Source: Lysobacter sp.
GTDB lineage: Bacteria; Pseudomonadota; Gammaproteobacteria; Xanthomonadales; Xanthomonadaceae
Direction of reading: 5' to 3'
NCBI GenBank assembly: GCA_013141175.1
Contig: JABFRN010000001.1
Span: forward strand, 558,001 to 622,000
Length of the DNA stretch: 64,000 nucleotides
In this document: piece after piece, positions 1-9,835 of the stretch
Layout: every line of letters begins with the position of its first letter
Position numbering within the stretch: the stretch's first letter is position 1
Notes under the pieces: generated by a model
What the model was told of the DNA's origin: nothing
Databases searched by the model: none
The model's input: the letters and a program-made list of their open reading frames with translations, nothing else
Position numbers and translations under genes: made by a program

Positions 1-891
1 GAAGTCGAAGGCGCGCTCGGCATCGGCGTGACCGCCAAGGACCTGATCCTGCACGTGATCGGCGCGATCGGCGTCGACGGCGGCACCGGCCATGTCATCG
101 AATATCGCGGCAGCGCGATCCGCGCGCTGTCGATGGAAGAACGCATGACCGTCTGCAACATGTCGATCGAAGCCGGCGCGCGCGCCGGGTTGATCGCGCC
201 GGACGAGGTGACGTTCGCGTATCTGGCGAACACGCCTCGCGCGCCGCAAGGAAATGATTTCGAGCAGGCGGTCGCGCACTGGCGCACGCTGCGCAGCGAC
301 GATGGCGCGCGCTTCGACCGGGTGGTGAAGTTCGATGCGCGTTCGATCACACCGACCGTCACCTGGGGCACGCATCCGGGCCAGGTCGCCGCCATCGACG
401 CCAAGCTGCCGGTCGCGAACGACGCCGACACCCAGCGCGCGCTCGATTACATGAAATTCCCCGGCGGCCAATCGCTGGCCGGACAACCGGTGGACGTGGT
501 GTTCGTCGGCAGTTGCACCAACGGTCGCCTGAGCGATCTGCGCCAGGTCGCGGACATCCTCCGCGATCACAAGGTGCATTCGCGCGTGCGCATGCTGGTG
601 GTGCCGGGTTCGGTGCAGGTGCAGCGCGCGGCGGAGGCCGAAGGCATCGACCGCATCGTCCGCGCCGCCGGCGCCGAATGGCGCGAACCCGGCTGTTCGA
701 TGTGCATCGCGATGAACGGCGACCTGGTCGCGCCCGGCCAGCTGGCGGTGTCCACCAGCAACCGCAATTTCGAGGGCCGCCAGGGCCGCGAAGCGCGCAC
801 CGTGCTGGCGTCGCCGTATACCGCCGCCGCCTGCGCCGTCGCCGGACATGTCGTCGATCCGCGCAATTACCTGCAGGAGGACGCGGCATGA
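1..891 (+). CDS. leuC: 3-isopropylmalate dehydratase large subunit (5'-truncated)
   Basis: Large subunit of isopropylmalate isomerase, which converts 2-isopropylmalate to 3-isopropylmalate in leucine synthesis, together with LeuD encoded directly downstream. The frame is open from base 1, so the gene starts outside the window; the GTG at 28 is internal. The aconitase-family iron-sulfur ligands are visible: the cysteine in SCTNGR (codon 514-516) and the two in CSMC (694-705). About 296 codons are present against a usual length near 470. The stop TGA overlaps the leuD start ATG by 4 bases (ATGA at 888-891), implying translational coupling. Family assignment is secure. Confidence 0.96.
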   Translation, partial: EVEGALGIGVTAKDLILHVIGAIGVDGGTGHVIEYRGSAIRALSMEERMTVCNMSIEAGARAGLIAPDEVTFAYLANTPRAPQGNDFEQAVAHWRTLRSDDGARFDRVVKFDARSITPTVTWGTHPGQVAAIDAKLPVANDADTQRALDYMKFPGGQSLAGQPVDVVFVGSCTNGRLSDLRQVADILRDHKVHSRVRMLVVPGSVQVQRAAEAEGIDRIVRAAGAEWREPGCSMCIAMNGDLVAPGQLAVSTSNRNFEGRQGREARTVLASPYTAAACAVAGHVVDPRNYLQEDAA

Positions 892-1475
892 GCGCACAGC
901 CCTTGACCCACGTCCGCGCACGCACCGCATGCCTGCCCGACAGCAATATCGATACCGACCGGATCATTCCGGCGCGCTTCCTCACCACCACCTCGCGCGA
1001 AGGTCTCGGCAGATTCGCGTTCAACGATTGGCGCTATCGCGAAGACGGCAGCCTCGATCCGGCGTTCGCGCTGAACGCAGCCGAAGCGCAGGGCGCACGG
1101 ATCCTGGTCGCCGGCCGCAATTTCGGCTGCGGTTCGTCGCGCGAACATGCACCGTGGGCGCTGCTGGACTTCGGCCTGCGCGCGGTGATCAGCGCCGAGA
1201 TCGCCGACATCTTCCGCAGCAACGCGCTGAAGAACGGCCTGCTGCCGATCGTGCTCGATGCGGCGGTGGTCGACGAGCTGCTGGCCAATCCAGGCATCAC
1301 CCTCGACATCGATGTCGCATCCAACACGGTGACGCTGCCCGACGGCCGCAGCTTCGCGTTCCCGATCGACGGCTTCGCGCGCACCTGCCTGCTCGAAGGC
1401 GTCGACCAGCTCGGCTATCTGCTCAAACACACTTCTTCCATCCAGGCTTTCGAGGACTCGCACCATGCGCGCTGA
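888..1475 (+). CDS. leuD: 3-isopropylmalate dehydratase small subunit
   Basis: Small (swivelling-domain) subunit of isopropylmalate isomerase, 195 residues. It shows the family signatures [13 protein letters not shown] near residues 20-32 and [17 protein letters not shown] near residues 70-86, with no gaps against the usual 190-215 residue length. The ATG at 888 overlaps the end of leuC (ATGA); a GGAGG motif lies at 877-881 inside leuC. The 3' end overlaps leuB by 11 bases. Longer in-frame extensions upstream run antisense to nothing but lie inside leuC and are rejected. Forms a leuCDB operon. Confidence 0.96.
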   Translation: MSAQPLTHVRARTACLPDSNIDTDRIIPARFLTTTSREGLGRFAFNDWRYREDGSLDPAFALNAAEAQGARILVAGRNFGCGSSREHAPWALLDFGLRAVISAEIADIFRSNALKNGLLPIVLDAAVVDELLANPGITLDIDVASNTVTLPDGRSFAFPIDGFARTCLLEGVDQLGYLLKHTSSIQAFEDSHHAR

Positions 1476-2547
1476 CATCGTCGTACTGCCGGGCGACGGC
1501 ATCGGCCCCGAGGTGACCGCCGCTGCGGTCGCCGTGCTGGAGGCCGCAGGCCGCCGCTATGGCCACGGCTTCCAATTCCAGACGCGCCTGATCGGCGGTG
1601 CCGCGATCGACGCCGAAGGCACCGCGCTGTCCGACGCGACGCTGGACGCCTGCCGCAAGGCCGACGCGATCCTGCTCGGTGCGGTCGGCGGCCCGAAGTG
1701 GTCCGACGGCGATATCCGTCCGGAACAGGGCCTGCTGAAATTGCGCAAGGCACTCGGGCTGTACGCGAACCTGCGTCCGGTGAAGACACATCCGGTCGCG
1801 CTGACCGCATCGCCGATCAAATCGCATCTGCTCACCGGTGTGGACATGATCGTGGTGCGCGAACTCACCGGCGGCGTGTACTTCGGCCAGCGCACGCGCA
1901 CCGAAACCGCCGCGACCGACCTGTGCGAGTACACCGTCGCCGAAGTGGAGCGCGTGGTCCGCCGCGCCTGCACGCTGGCGCGCGCTCGGCGCAAGTACGT
2001 GGTGTCGGTCGACAAGGCCAACGTACTGGAAACCTCGCGGCTGTGGCGGCAGGTCGCGACCCGCGTCGCCCGCGAGGAATTCCCCGATGTGCGCCTGGAA
2101 CACCAGCTGGTCGACAGCATGGCCATGCACCTCATCTCGCATCCGCGCGAATACGATGTGATCGTCACCGAGAACATGTTCGGCGACATCCTCACCGACG
2201 AAGCCTCGATGCTGGCCGGCTCGATGGGCCTGCTGCCGTCCGCATCGCTCGGCGAAGGGCGTCTCGGTCTGTACGAGCCGATCCACGGTTCGGCCCCGGA
2301 TATCGCCGGGCGCGGCATCGCCAACCCCTGCGGCGCGATCCTCAGCGCGGCGATGCTGTTGCGGCATTCGCTGGGCCTGGAGGCCGAGGCGCGGTGCATC
2401 GAGGGCGCGGTCGCCGAAGCCATCGATCATGGCGCATTGACGGCGGACCTCGCACGCTCCGGCACGGCGGTCGGCACCGAAGCCATGACCCGGGCGGTGC
2501 TGGCGCGTCTGGAGATCGATTGCATCGCGGTCGAACTGCGCGACTGA
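1465..2547 (+). CDS. leuB: 3-isopropylmalate dehydrogenase
   Basis: NAD-dependent oxidative decarboxylation of 3-isopropylmalate, third step of leucine synthesis, cytoplasmic. 360 residues, the normal size. Visible family features: N-terminal [10 protein letters not shown], substrate-binding [10 protein letters not shown] near residue 134, the acidic metal-binding segment [13 protein letters not shown] near residue 235, and the NAD-binding GSAPDIAG near residue 275. The ATG at 1465 lies 11 bases before the end of leuD, with a GAGGA site at 1452-1456. Last gene of the leuCDB run; about 140 bases of non-coding sequence separate it from the threonine operon promoter. Confidence 0.97.
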   Translation: MRADIVVLPGDGIGPEVTAAAVAVLEAAGRRYGHGFQFQTRLIGGAAIDAEGTALSDATLDACRKADAILLGAVGGPKWSDGDIRPEQGLLKLRKALGLYANLRPVKTHPVALTASPIKSHLLTGVDMIVVRELTGGVYFGQRTRTETAATDLCEYTVAEVERVVRRACTLARARRKYVVSVDKANVLETSRLWRQVATRVAREEFPDVRLEHQLVDSMAMHLISHPREYDVIVTENMFGDILTDEASMLAGSMGLLPSASLGEGRLGLYEPIHGSAPDIAGRGIANPCGAILSAAMLLRHSLGLEAEARCIEGAVAEAIDHGALTADLARSGTAVGTEAMTRAVLARLEIDCIAVELRD

Positions 2548-2584
2548 AGCAGGATCGGGTTGCGATCTGCAGCCCCGTTCCGAG

Positions 2585-2602
2585 GGAGCGACGGAAGTCG
2601 CG
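2585..2602 (+). repeat. REP-like 18-mer (copy 1)
   Basis: GGAGCGACGGAAGTCGCG, containing the small hairpin GCGAC-GGAA-GTCGC. The same 18 bases occur at 49652-49669, also just after a gene stop codon. Two exact copies in intergenic positions suggest a dispersed REP family; the family assignment is inference. Confidence 0.5.
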
Positions 2603-2688
2603 ATGGCTTGCGGAACGCTTCGCCGAACAGCGTCGCGATTCCCATCGTTCCCACGCTTCGAGCTTGATGCACCACCGACCACAAACCA

Positions 2689-2717
2689 TTGACGCCCCAT
2701 CACCGGATCGTTTAAAC
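2689..2717 (+). promoter_or_regulatory. candidate threonine operon promoter
   Basis: TTGACG (2689-2694), a 17-base spacer, then TTAAAC (2712-2717). A sigma-70-type start from these boxes would fall near 2723-2726, i.e. at or within a base or two of the leader-peptide ATG at 2725, which has no Shine-Dalgarno sequence. If correct, the leader would be translated from a nearly leaderless transcript. The -35 is good, the -10 is only moderate. Confidence 0.4.
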
Positions 2718-2724
2718 CTGCCCC

Positions 2725-2850
2725 ATGCCGTCCTGTCCCGCCACCGCCATCGATGTCGCCGCCTGCGGCAGCACCGCATCGGCAACGACCACCATGATCA
2801 CCACCGGCACCACGACCGGCGGTGCGAGCGGCGACGGCGGAACGGCATAA
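2725..2850 (+). CDS. thrL: threonine operon leader peptide
   Basis: A 41-residue frame that ends in the run [15 protein letters not shown], with eight threonines and one isoleucine within residues 21-31. This is the composition of the thr attenuator leader in enterobacteria and it sits 89 bases before thrA. The first ATG is 2725; a second in-frame ATG at 2794 would give an 18-residue peptide that keeps five of those eight threonines. Neither has a clear ribosome-binding site. Ribosome stalling at Thr/Ile codons when charged tRNA is scarce is the expected mechanism (known for the family; inferred here). Confidence 0.65.
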   Translation: MPSCPATAIDVAACGSTASATTTMITTGTTTGGASGDGGTA

Positions 2851-2933
2851 TTCCTCCCCTTCCGCCCCGCACCCGATCAGGGTTGCGGAGTGGATCTCCC
2901 GCAACGCTCGACGGCACGGGGCTCCCACTGGAG
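2836..2933 (+). promoter_or_regulatory. thr leader RNA hairpins and sequestered thrA ribosome-binding site
   Basis: Three stem-loops follow the threonine codons. GGCGGAA (2836-2842) pairs with TTCCGCC (2860-2866) across the leader stop codon. GTTGCGG (2882-2888) pairs with CCGCAAC (2899-2905). CTCC (2922-2925) pairs with GGAG (2930-2933), which is the thrA Shine-Dalgarno sequence. None is followed by a T-run, so a classical intrinsic terminator is not evident; control at translation initiation or through Rho is an alternative. Pairings were found by eye, not by folding software. Confidence 0.4.
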
Positions 2934-2939
2934 TTCTGT

Positions 2940-5501
2940 ATGGATTCGTTACACATGGATTCGCAACGCCCCCATCCGGCTCCGGCCGGAAAAGCACACC
3001 GCAACCTCGTGGACGAAGACACCCGCACCGCTTACCGGGCGCACAAATTCGGCGGCAGCAGCGTCGCCGACGCCGAACGCTACCGCCATGTCGCCGCGCT
3101 GCTGCAGGACGCGCCCGCGCCGCGCGTGGTCGTGGTCTCGGCCATGCACGGCGTCACCGATGCACTGACTGCGATCGTCAACGCCGCTGCCGGCGGCGAA
3201 GACTGGCAAAACGCCTGGTCGCGGCTGCGCGACCGACATCTCGCCGAAGCGCAACCCCTCGACCCGCAGGATCTGCATGCGCTGGACGCATGGCTCGACG
3301 CGGAATTCGCCGCACTGTCGGCGCACCTCGGCCGCATCGGCGAGGCGCGCGCACTGACCGATCGGGATGTCGCCGCCGTGCAGGGGTTGGGCGAAGTCTG
3401 GTCGTCGCGACTGCTGCAGGCCGCGCTCGGCGGCGAAGCCGCGAACTGGACACGACTGGATGCGCGCGATGTGCTGGTGGTGCATCCCGGCGAGCTGGGC
3501 GTCGCGGTCGATTGGCCGCGCACGCGCGAACGCTTCGCCGACTGGCGTACGCGTCACCCGCAGCGCGACGTGGTCGTCACCGGCTTCGTCGCGCGGGACA
3601 CCGAAAACCGCCCGGCGACGCTCGGCCGCAACGGCAGCGATTATTCCGGCGCCATCTTCGCCGTGCTGTTCGAAGCGGAAGACCTGACGATCTGGACCGA
3701 CGTCGACGGCGTGCTCAGCGCCGACCCGCGTCTGGTGCCCGACGCGGTCTGCCTGCCATCGATGTCCTACGCCGAAGCCTGCGAACTCGCCTATTTCGGC
3801 GCGAAAGTGCTGCATCCGCAGACGATGGCGCCGGCGATGCAGGCCAAGCTGCCGATCCTGATCCGCAACTCGCGCAATCCCGCTGCCGCCGGCACCCGGA
3901 TCGCCGAAGACAACCCGCCTTCGAGCACCGATTCGCCGGTCAAGGGCCTGAGCCTGGTCCGCGACATGGCGGTACTGGAACTCAGCGGCGCCGGCCTGAT
4001 CGGCGTGCCCGGTACGGCAGAACGCATGTTCGCCGCGCTGCGCGAAGCCGGGGTCTCCGTGACCATGATTTCGCAGGGCTCCAGCGAACATTCCATCTGC
4101 TGCCTCGTCCCGGCGCCGCAGGCGGATCGCGCGCGCGACGCGGTGCGCGCCGCCTTCGCCGAAGCAATCGAAGAAGGCCAGGTCGAAGGCGTCGATGCGA
4201 CCACCGGCATCGCCGTACTCGCCGTGGTCGGCGACGGCATGGTCGGCATGCACGGTGTCTCCGCACGCCTGTTCGACGGCCTCGCCCGCGCGCGCGTCAA
4301 CATCCGCGCGATCGCGCAGGGCGCGAGCGAGCGCAACATTTCGGTCGCGATCGCCGATGCCGATGCGGTACGCGGTCTGCGCGCCGCGCACAGCGCCTTC
4401 TGGCTGTCGCCGGCGACGCTCTCGGTCGGATTGATCGGTCCCGGCAACGTCGGCCGCGCCCTGCTCGCGCAGCTCGCCGATGCCCTGCCGCGTTTCGCCG
4501 ACGAGACGCAGATCGAACATCGCCTCGATCTGCGCCTGCGGGCGATCGCAAGCAGCAGGAAAATGCGTTTCGCCGAAACCCGTCTCGATCCGGTCGGCGC
4601 GGTCGATGCGCTCGCCGACGACGATGCCGAAGCGCTCGACCTCGACCGCTTCGCCGCACATGTCCGCGCCGAACATCTGCCGCATGCGCTGATCGTCGAT
4701 TGCAGCGGCAGCGATGCGGTCGCTGCGCGCTATCCCGAATGGTTGGCGATGGGCATCCACGTGGTCACGCCCAGCAAGCACGCCGGCAGCGGCGACTGGG
4801 CGCGCTATCGCGCCATCCGCGACGCCGAAAAGCACGGCGGCCTGTTCCGTTACGAAGCCACCGTGGGCGCCGGCCTGCCGGTGATCCAGACCCTGCGTTC
4901 GCTGCTCGATACCGGCGACACCCTGACCGGTATCGAAGGCGTGCTGTCGGGCACGCTGGCCTGGCTGTTCAACCGCTACGACGGCAGCGCGCCGTTCTCG
5001 GCGCTGGTCGCCGAAGCCCGTGCGCTGGGCTACACCGAACCCGATCCGCGCGACGACCTCAGCGGCACCGATGTCGCGCGCAAACTGGTGATCCTGGCGC
5101 GCGAAGCGGGCGCGACGCTGTCGCTGGGCGATGTCGAGATCGAAAGCCTGGTCCCGGAAGCGCTGCGCGACGTCTCGCGCGACGAGTTCCTCGCGCGCAT
5201 GCAGGAACTCGATGCGCCGATGCAGGCGCGATTCGATGCGGCGCGCGCGCAAGGCCGCAGTCTGCGCTATCTCGCGCAGCTCGATGCCGACGGCGGTGCG
5301 CGCGTCGGCTTGGCCATGCCCGAGCCCGGACATGCCAGTCTGTCCAGCCGGCTCACCGACAATCTGATCCAGTTCCGCACGCGGCGCTATGCGCACAACC
5401 CGCTGGTGGTGCAGGGCCCGGGCGCGGGCGCGGACGTGACCGCTGCCGGCGTGTTCGGCGATATCCTCGCGATTTCCCGCACGCTCGGAGCGCGCGCATG
5501 A
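2940..5501 (+). CDS. thrA: bifunctional aspartokinase / homoserine dehydrogenase
   Basis: Fused enzyme catalysing the first and third steps from aspartate to homoserine, precursor of threonine and methionine. 853 residues. The N-terminal kinase shows KFGGSS (about residue 38), [10 protein letters not shown] and [12 protein letters not shown]; two ACT-type regulatory segments follow ([28 protein letters not shown]); the C-terminal dehydrogenase has a nucleotide-binding [13 protein letters not shown] and the homoserine-dehydrogenase signature around [13 protein letters not shown]. The ATG at 2940 has GGAG six bases upstream; ATG 2955 is an alternative start. The end overlaps thrB (ATGA). Likely controlled by the threonine leader upstream and by threonine feedback through the ACT domains. 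Confidence 0.97.
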   Translation: MDSLHMDSQRPHPAPAGKAHRNLVDEDTRTAYRAHKFGGSSVADAERYRHVAALLQDAPAPRVVVVSAMHGVTDALTAIVNAAAGGEDWQNAWSRLRDRHLAEAQPLDPQDLHALDAWLDAEFAALSAHLGRIGEARALTDRDVAAVQGLGEVWSSRLLQAALGGEAANWTRLDARDVLVVHPGELGVAVDWPRTRERFADWRTRHPQRDVVVTGFVARDTENRPATLGRNGSDYSGAIFAVLFEAEDLTIWTDVDGVLSADPRLVPDAVCLPSMSYAEACELAYFGAKVLHPQTMAPAMQAKLPILIRNSRNPAAAGTRIAEDNPPSSTDSPVKGLSLVRDMAVLELSGAGLIGVPGTAERMFAALREAGVSVTMISQGSSEHSICCLVPAPQADRARDAVRAAFAEAIEEGQVEGVDATTGIAVLAVVGDGMVGMHGVSARLFDGLARARVNIRAIAQGASERNISVAIADADAVRGLRAAHSAFWLSPATLSVGLIGPGNVGRALLAQLADALPRFADETQIEHRLDLRLRAIASSRKMRFAETRLDPVGAVDALADDDAEALDLDRFAAHVRAEHLPHALIVDCSGSDAVAARYPEWLAMGIHVVTPSKHAGSGDWARYRAIRDAEKHGGLFRYEATVGAGLPVIQTLRSLLDTGDTLTGIEGVLSGTLAWLFNRYDGSAPFSALVAEARALGYTEPDPRDDLSGTDVARKLVILAREAGATLSLGDVEIESLVPEALRDVSRDEFLARMQELDAPMQARFDAARAQGRSLRYLAQLDADGGARVGLAMPEPGHASLSSRLTDNLIQFRTRRYAHNPLVVQGPGAGADVTAAGVFGDILAISRTLGARA

Positions 5502-6460
5502 GCGCATCCCCGGCGGATGCAGAACAGCAGCGATACGAAGCGCGTGCGTTCGCGCCCGCGAGCATCGGCAACATCGGCGTCGGCTTCGACCTGCTCGGCC
5601 ATGCGATCGTGGGCCCGCGCGATGTCGCGATCGTTCGCCGCATCGACGCGCCCGAAGTCCGCATCGCGGCGATCCGCGGCGATGTCGCAGGCGTCGATGC
5701 GCTGCCGCTGGAAGCCGAACGCAATACCGCTGGCCGTGCGCTGATCGCGCTGCGCGAAACGCTGGGGCTTGCCTACGGTTTCGAGGTCGAACTGGAGAAA
5801 GGCATCCCGCTCGGGTCCGGGCTCGGCGGTTCGGCCGCGTCCTGCGTCGCAGCGCTGATCGCCGCGAACGCGGTGCTCGACACACCGCTGTCCCGCGATG
5901 CGCTTTATCCGTTCGCGCTGCAGGGCGAAGCGGTCGCCAGCGGCAGCCTGCACGGCGACAACGTCGCGCCGATGCTGCTCGGTGGGGTGGTGCTGGCGAC
6001 GCAGGACCGGATGATTCCGCTGCAGGTGCCCGATTGGCTGTATTGCGTGGTGGTGCATCCCGACCAGGTACTGGAAACCCGCCGTGCGCGCGCCGCGCTG
6101 TCCGAACCCTATCCGCTGTCGCGATTCGTAGAACAGAGCACCCATCTTGCATTGTTCCTCACCGGCCTGCAGCGCGGCGATATCGCCTTGATCCGCGAAG
6201 GCCTGCACGATGTGCTGGTCGAACCGCGCCGCGCGCCGCTGATTCCCGGCTTCGCCGAAGTGAAACGGGCGGCGCTCGCGAACGACGCGCTCGGCGCCAG
6301 CATTTCCGGCGCCGGTCCCAGCGTCTTTGCATGGTTCGCGTCGAAAGAAAAAGCGCAGGCCGCCGCACCGTCGATGCGCGCCGCGTTCGTCGCTGCGGGT
6401 TACGACGCGCGCGCCCATGTCTCGCCGGTCGCCGCGCCGCGCGCCGAGGTGCTGGCATGA
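5498..6460 (+). CDS. thrB: homoserine kinase
   Basis: GHMP-family kinase that phosphorylates homoserine. 320 residues. The ATP-binding loop is visible as [12 protein letters not shown] near residues 104-115, and a C-terminal GHMP motif as [11 protein letters not shown]. An N-terminal segment [14 protein letters not shown] matches the substrate-binding start of the family. The start ATG at 5498 overlaps the thrA stop, and the stop overlaps thrC (ATGA at 6457-6460), so all three genes are probably translated from one mRNA by coupling. Confidence 0.97.
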   Translation: MSASPADAEQQRYEARAFAPASIGNIGVGFDLLGHAIVGPRDVAIVRRIDAPEVRIAAIRGDVAGVDALPLEAERNTAGRALIALRETLGLAYGFEVELEKGIPLGSGLGGSAASCVAALIAANAVLDTPLSRDALYPFALQGEAVASGSLHGDNVAPMLLGGVVLATQDRMIPLQVPDWLYCVVVHPDQVLETRRARAALSEPYPLSRFVEQSTHLALFLTGLQRGDIALIREGLHDVLVEPRRAPLIPGFAEVKRAALANDALGASISGAGPSVFAWFASKEKAQAAAPSMRAAFVAAGYDARAHVSPVAAPRAEVLA

Positions 6461-7749
6461 AGTTCGTCAGCACCCGCGGCGCCACGCCACCGACCGGCAT
6501 CGACGACGCGCTGATCGCCGGGCTCGCGCCCGATGGCGGCCTGTACGTACCGGAACGCATTCCCGCATTCGAAAGCCTCGGGACAGCGACGACCTCGCTC
6601 GCCGATACCGCGACTAGCGTGCTGGCGCCGTATTTCGCCGAATCGCGGCTGCGCGATGTCCTGCCCGCGCTGTGCGCGCGCGCCTACGATTTCGAGGCAC
6701 CGCTGGTCGCGATGCGCGGCGCGGGCGATTCGTTGCTCGAACTCTTCCATGGTCCGACGGCGGCGTTCAAGGATTACGCCGCGCGTTTCCTCGCCGAAGC
6801 GCTCGGCGCATTGCGCGCCGACGACGCGCCGATCACGACCATCCTGGTCGCGACCTCGGGCGACACCGGCGCAGCGGTCGCCGGCGCTTTCCACCGTCGT
6901 CCGGGCTTCGAGGTCGTCATCCTCTATCCGGACGGCCGCGTCTCGCCGCGACAGGCGCACGGGCTGGAATGCTGGGGCGACAACGTGCGCACGTTCCGCG
7001 TCGCCGGCAGCTTCGACGACTGCCAGCGCATGGCGAAGGCCGCGCTGTCCGACCGCGATCTGCGCGAACGCATGGCGCTGACTTCGGCCAACAGCATCAG
7101 CCTCGGTCGGCTGTTGCCGCAGGTCGCCTACTACGCGCACACCGCGCTGCGATTCCATGCGCAGCATCACGCACCCCTGAACCTGATCGTGCCCACCGGC
7201 AATCTCGGCAATGCCGCCGCCGCGCTCGTCGCGAAGCGGATGGGGCTGCCGATCGGCGAAATCGTATTGGCGAGCAACGCCAATGATGTGCTGCCGCGCT
7301 ATTTCTCCGGCCGCGACTACGCACCGGAAGCGACGAAGGCGACGCTCGCGAATGCGATGGACGTGGGCGCCCCGAGCAACTTCGAGCGCCTGCGCCATTG
7401 GCACGAAAGCGATGCAGGGCTGCGCGGCGCGTTGTCGGCGCATGCGGTCGGCGATGCGACCATCCGCGCGACGATCGCCACCGCAGCGGAACGCCACGGC
7501 ATCGTGCCCTGCCCACACACCGCCTGCGGCCTGCATGTGCTCGAAACGCTGCGCGCGCAGGGCGATACGCGGCCGTGGACGGTGGTTGCGACCGCGCACC
7601 CTGCGAAGTTCGACAGCATCGTCGAGCCGCTGGTAGGGCATGCGGTGGAAGTGCCACCGGCATTGGCGGACTGTTTGTCGCGGCCAGCGCATGGGGAGTC
7701 GCTGGCGGCGGACGAAGCCGCGCTGCGCGGACGGCTGCTGACCCGATAG
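6457..7749 (+). CDS. thrC: threonine synthase
   Basis: PLP enzyme that converts O-phosphohomoserine to threonine. 430 residues, close to the gamma-proteobacterial ThrC length. The PLP lysine is visible in [16 protein letters not shown] (about residue 104-107), an ATSGDTGAA motif follows, and [11 protein letters not shown] provides the phosphate-binding loop. Last gene of thrABC; a hairpin immediately follows the stop. Confidence 0.97.
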   Translation: MKFVSTRGATPPTGIDDALIAGLAPDGGLYVPERIPAFESLGTATTSLADTATSVLAPYFAESRLRDVLPALCARAYDFEAPLVAMRGAGDSLLELFHGPTAAFKDYAARFLAEALGALRADDAPITTILVATSGDTGAAVAGAFHRRPGFEVVILYPDGRVSPRQAHGLECWGDNVRTFRVAGSFDDCQRMAKAALSDRDLRERMALTSANSISLGRLLPQVAYYAHTALRFHAQHHAPLNLIVPTGNLGNAAAALVAKRMGLPIGEIVLASNANDVLPRYFSGRDYAPEATKATLANAMDVGAPSNFERLRHWHESDAGLRGALSAHAVGDATIRATIATAAERHGIVPCPHTACGLHVLETLRAQGDTRPWTVVATAHPAKFDSIVEPLVGHAVEVPPALADCLSRPAHGESLAADEAALRGRLLTR

Positions 7750-7776
7750 AGCGGCCTTCAGGCCGCTGTTCTTCAT
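7750..7776 (+). terminator. candidate thrABC terminator
   Basis: AGCGGCC-TTCA-GGCCGCT (7750-7767) begins within the thrC stop and is followed by GTTCTTCAT, a weak T-rich tract. A second hairpin lies at 7784-7811 (GGATGGGTT ... AACCCATCC, 10-base loop), which could be a REP-type element rather than a terminator. Confidence 0.5.
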
Positions 7777-7783
7777 CAAGGCA

Positions 7784-7811
7784 GGATGGGTTCGCTACGC
7801 TCAACCCATCC
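7784..7811. repeat. REP-like palindrome
   Basis: Perfect 9-base inverted repeat GGATGGGTT / AACCCATCC around a 10-base loop, between two gene units that converge (thrC on plus, PQQ-like gene on minus). Resembles dispersed palindromes in this window; could also help end transcription from either side. Confidence 0.4.
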
Positions 7812-7945
7812 ACATTTGCTGCGTCACGATGCACCAGCACCCACGCGACAGTGCCACAACGCCATCGAAGCGATCGCGCCTGGAACAAAAACGATTGAAA
7901 CATCACGTTGCCGGTGATGCGACCACACACGTGTTGCGAGGCGGC

Positions 7946-9616
7946 TCACTTCAGGGCGATCGCGATGAGTCGGCCCGTCGGCTCCCGCGCCCCTTCGACG
8001 ATATACAGCGTGCCACCGCCCGAGATCGCAAGCATCCCGGGCGCCGGGTAGGACCACACCGGCTGCTGCGTGGCCAGATCGAGGGCATAGACCGCGCGAT
8101 TGGTACTGACGAATACGAGATTGTCGGTCACCACCACGTTGCGGTGGAACCCCAAGTCCGGGGATTGCGGTACCCAGGACCAGAGAACCTGGCCGGTGGC
8201 TTCGTCGATGGCGTCGAACGACTTCGGCGCGTTGGAGCCCGCATACACGACGCCCTTGGCCGTCGCCGGCTGGGTCATGTACGTTCTTGCGGTGCGCCAG
8301 CGGGCTGTGTTGTTGGCGACCGAGAAGTTGATCAGGGGGCGGGTGCCGTATTGCTCGACGCTTGACAACCCGTAACCGCTGAAGGCGCCACCGCTGAAGG
8401 CGGTCACGCTATCGGGCCGCCCGAGCATGGGAGCGCCATGATACGAATAGCTTTGGCCCGGGTTGTAGGGATCGCTGGTGGACGACAGCTTCAATCCGGT
8501 GGCGGTGTCGTAGGTCACGAGGGCGGTGCCATCGTAGTGGTAGACCCGCGACTGGTCCACGGCCGGGGTGGTCATGTCGTCGTTGCCGCTGAACATAGAC
8601 CACTGCAGGTCGCCGGCGGTGTCGTGGAAGGCATAGACGCCGCCGCCGTAGTAGCCGCCATTGGTGTACACGCGGCCGTCGCGGATCGTGGGCGCCAGCA
8701 CGCTCGGCCATTGCGCGGCGAACGAGTTCTGGAGCACGGCCATGCCGGTGGCGGCATGAAACGCCCAGAGGAAGGTCTGCTGCTGCCCTGTCGTGGCGAC
8801 GTAGACCTTGCCATTGGCGGCGGCGGGCGGATTCAGCGTCGGATAGTTCTGGAACGTCTCTTGCCAGACCAGACTGCCGTCGTTCTCGCGCAGCGCGCGC
8901 AGCGACGGCGATCCGGATCCGTCGTCGCCCACGAAGACCAGACCCGGTGCTGTCGACACCGCATTGATGAAGCGATATGCCGTACCGGACGTCGGTCGCT
9001 GCCATTCCCACTTGTAGGCGAACGCCCGAGGGTGGAACGTCGCCGGTACATAGCCGGTGTGTCCGGCATCGCGCTGGAATGTCTCCCATTCGCCCAATGC
9101 GATGTTCGCCGGGTCCTCGACGATCACTTCGAACGGCACGTACAGCGTCCCGCGCGGGATCTCGTCGACGCAAGCCTCGTCCCGGCAGGTCTTCAGCTCC
9201 ACATAGCCCACATGCGTGCCTTCCGCCAGGCCTTCCGCCACTCGAACCTCGACGCGGAAGTGGCGATCGTCGATCTGCGTGATCGTCGGGCCCTCATCGA
9301 GCCCTCCGTTGGTTGGCCTCGCCTGCAGGAACGACCCGCTCAGCGGCAATGCCACCGACAACACTGCGGACGGCCGTCCGCCGAGCAGGCATCGCACCTG
9401 CAACCGCGATGGCGTGGCCACCAGATCGGTGCGGATCGAGGACAGGTCGCCGGGCGGGCCATCGAACTCGTTCGTGCGGCGCGTCAGCATCGGGCTGGCG
9501 GCCCGCAGGGCGGGCGTGGTCTCCTGCGCCACCGTCTCGCGACGGCCGCCCACGGATACCCACCACACCAGCAGCGCCACGGACAGCGACAACAGCCAGA
9601 ACCAGATCGACTTCAT
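7946..9616 (-). CDS. membrane-anchored PQQ-like beta-propeller protein (copy 1)
   Basis: 556 residues. The N-terminus has one hydrophobic helix (residues about 4-22, IWFWLLSLSVALLVWWV) that would act as signal anchor or signal peptide. Residues about 35-165 form a beta-rich, possibly Ig/BACON-like region with cysteines in RCLLGG and TCRDEAC. From about residue 170 the protein shows PQQ-type propeller repeats: a FQRDAGHTGYVP entry motif, then ENDGSLVW, DEATGQVLW and LDLATQQPVW blades. No catalytic quinoprotein residues were recognised, so an enzymatic role is not claimed. The start ATG at 9616 is preceded by an A/G-rich site. Residues 1-209 are identical to the neighbouring copy. Confidence 0.85.
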   Translation of the reverse strand: MKSIWFWLLSLSVALLVWWVSVGGRRETVAQETTPALRAASPMLTRRTNEFDGPPGDLSSIRTDLVATPSRLQVRCLLGGRPSAVLSVALPLSGSFLQARPTNGGLDEGPTITQIDDRHFRVEVRVAEGLAEGTHVGYVELKTCRDEACVDEIPRGTLYVPFEVIVEDPANIALGEWETFQRDAGHTGYVPATFHPRAFAYKWEWQRPTSGTAYRFINAVSTAPGLVFVGDDGSGSPSLRALRENDGSLVWQETFQNYPTLNPPAAANGKVYVATTGQQQTFLWAFHAATGMAVLQNSFAAQWPSVLAPTIRDGRVYTNGGYYGGGVYAFHDTAGDLQWSMFSGNDDMTTPAVDQSRVYHYDGTALVTYDTATGLKLSSTSDPYNPGQSYSYHGAPMLGRPDSVTAFSGGAFSGYGLSSVEQYGTRPLINFSVANNTARWRTARTYMTQPATAKGVVYAGSNAPKSFDAIDEATGQVLWSWVPQSPDLGFHRNVVVTDNLVFVSTNRAVYALDLATQQPVWSYPAPGMLAISGGGTLYIVEGAREPTGRLIAIALK

Positions 9617-9657
9617 TCGCGTTTCCCTCTTGGATTGCGAACCACCGCAAGTCGCAC
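8990..9657 (-). repeat. 668-bp perfect repeat, copy 1
   Basis: Bases 8990-9657 are identical, base for base by line-by-line reading, to 10874-11541. The block covers codons 1-209 of the gene plus 41 bases upstream of the start. Identity ends abruptly on both sides; the remaining gene is homologous but clearly diverged. Confidence 0.95.
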
Positions 9658-9835
9658 GGCGACGTTCCCTTGGCACAACAGAAAGATGCGTCTCATCTTC
9701 ATCCTCCCGGTTCGCCTATTCTGCGTATCAAGCGTCGAAAGCAGATAAACCGGAGCACCGAACTCGCCTACGGCCTGCGTGGCGCTTGCCGTTGCCGTTG
9801 CCGGTGACACGACCACACATGCGATGCGAGGCTGT

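Noticed and set aside
2949..6152. 1067-codon minus-strand frame across thrA-thrB
   Set aside because: Shadow of two well-supported plus-strand genes; composition is Arg-rich and structureless.
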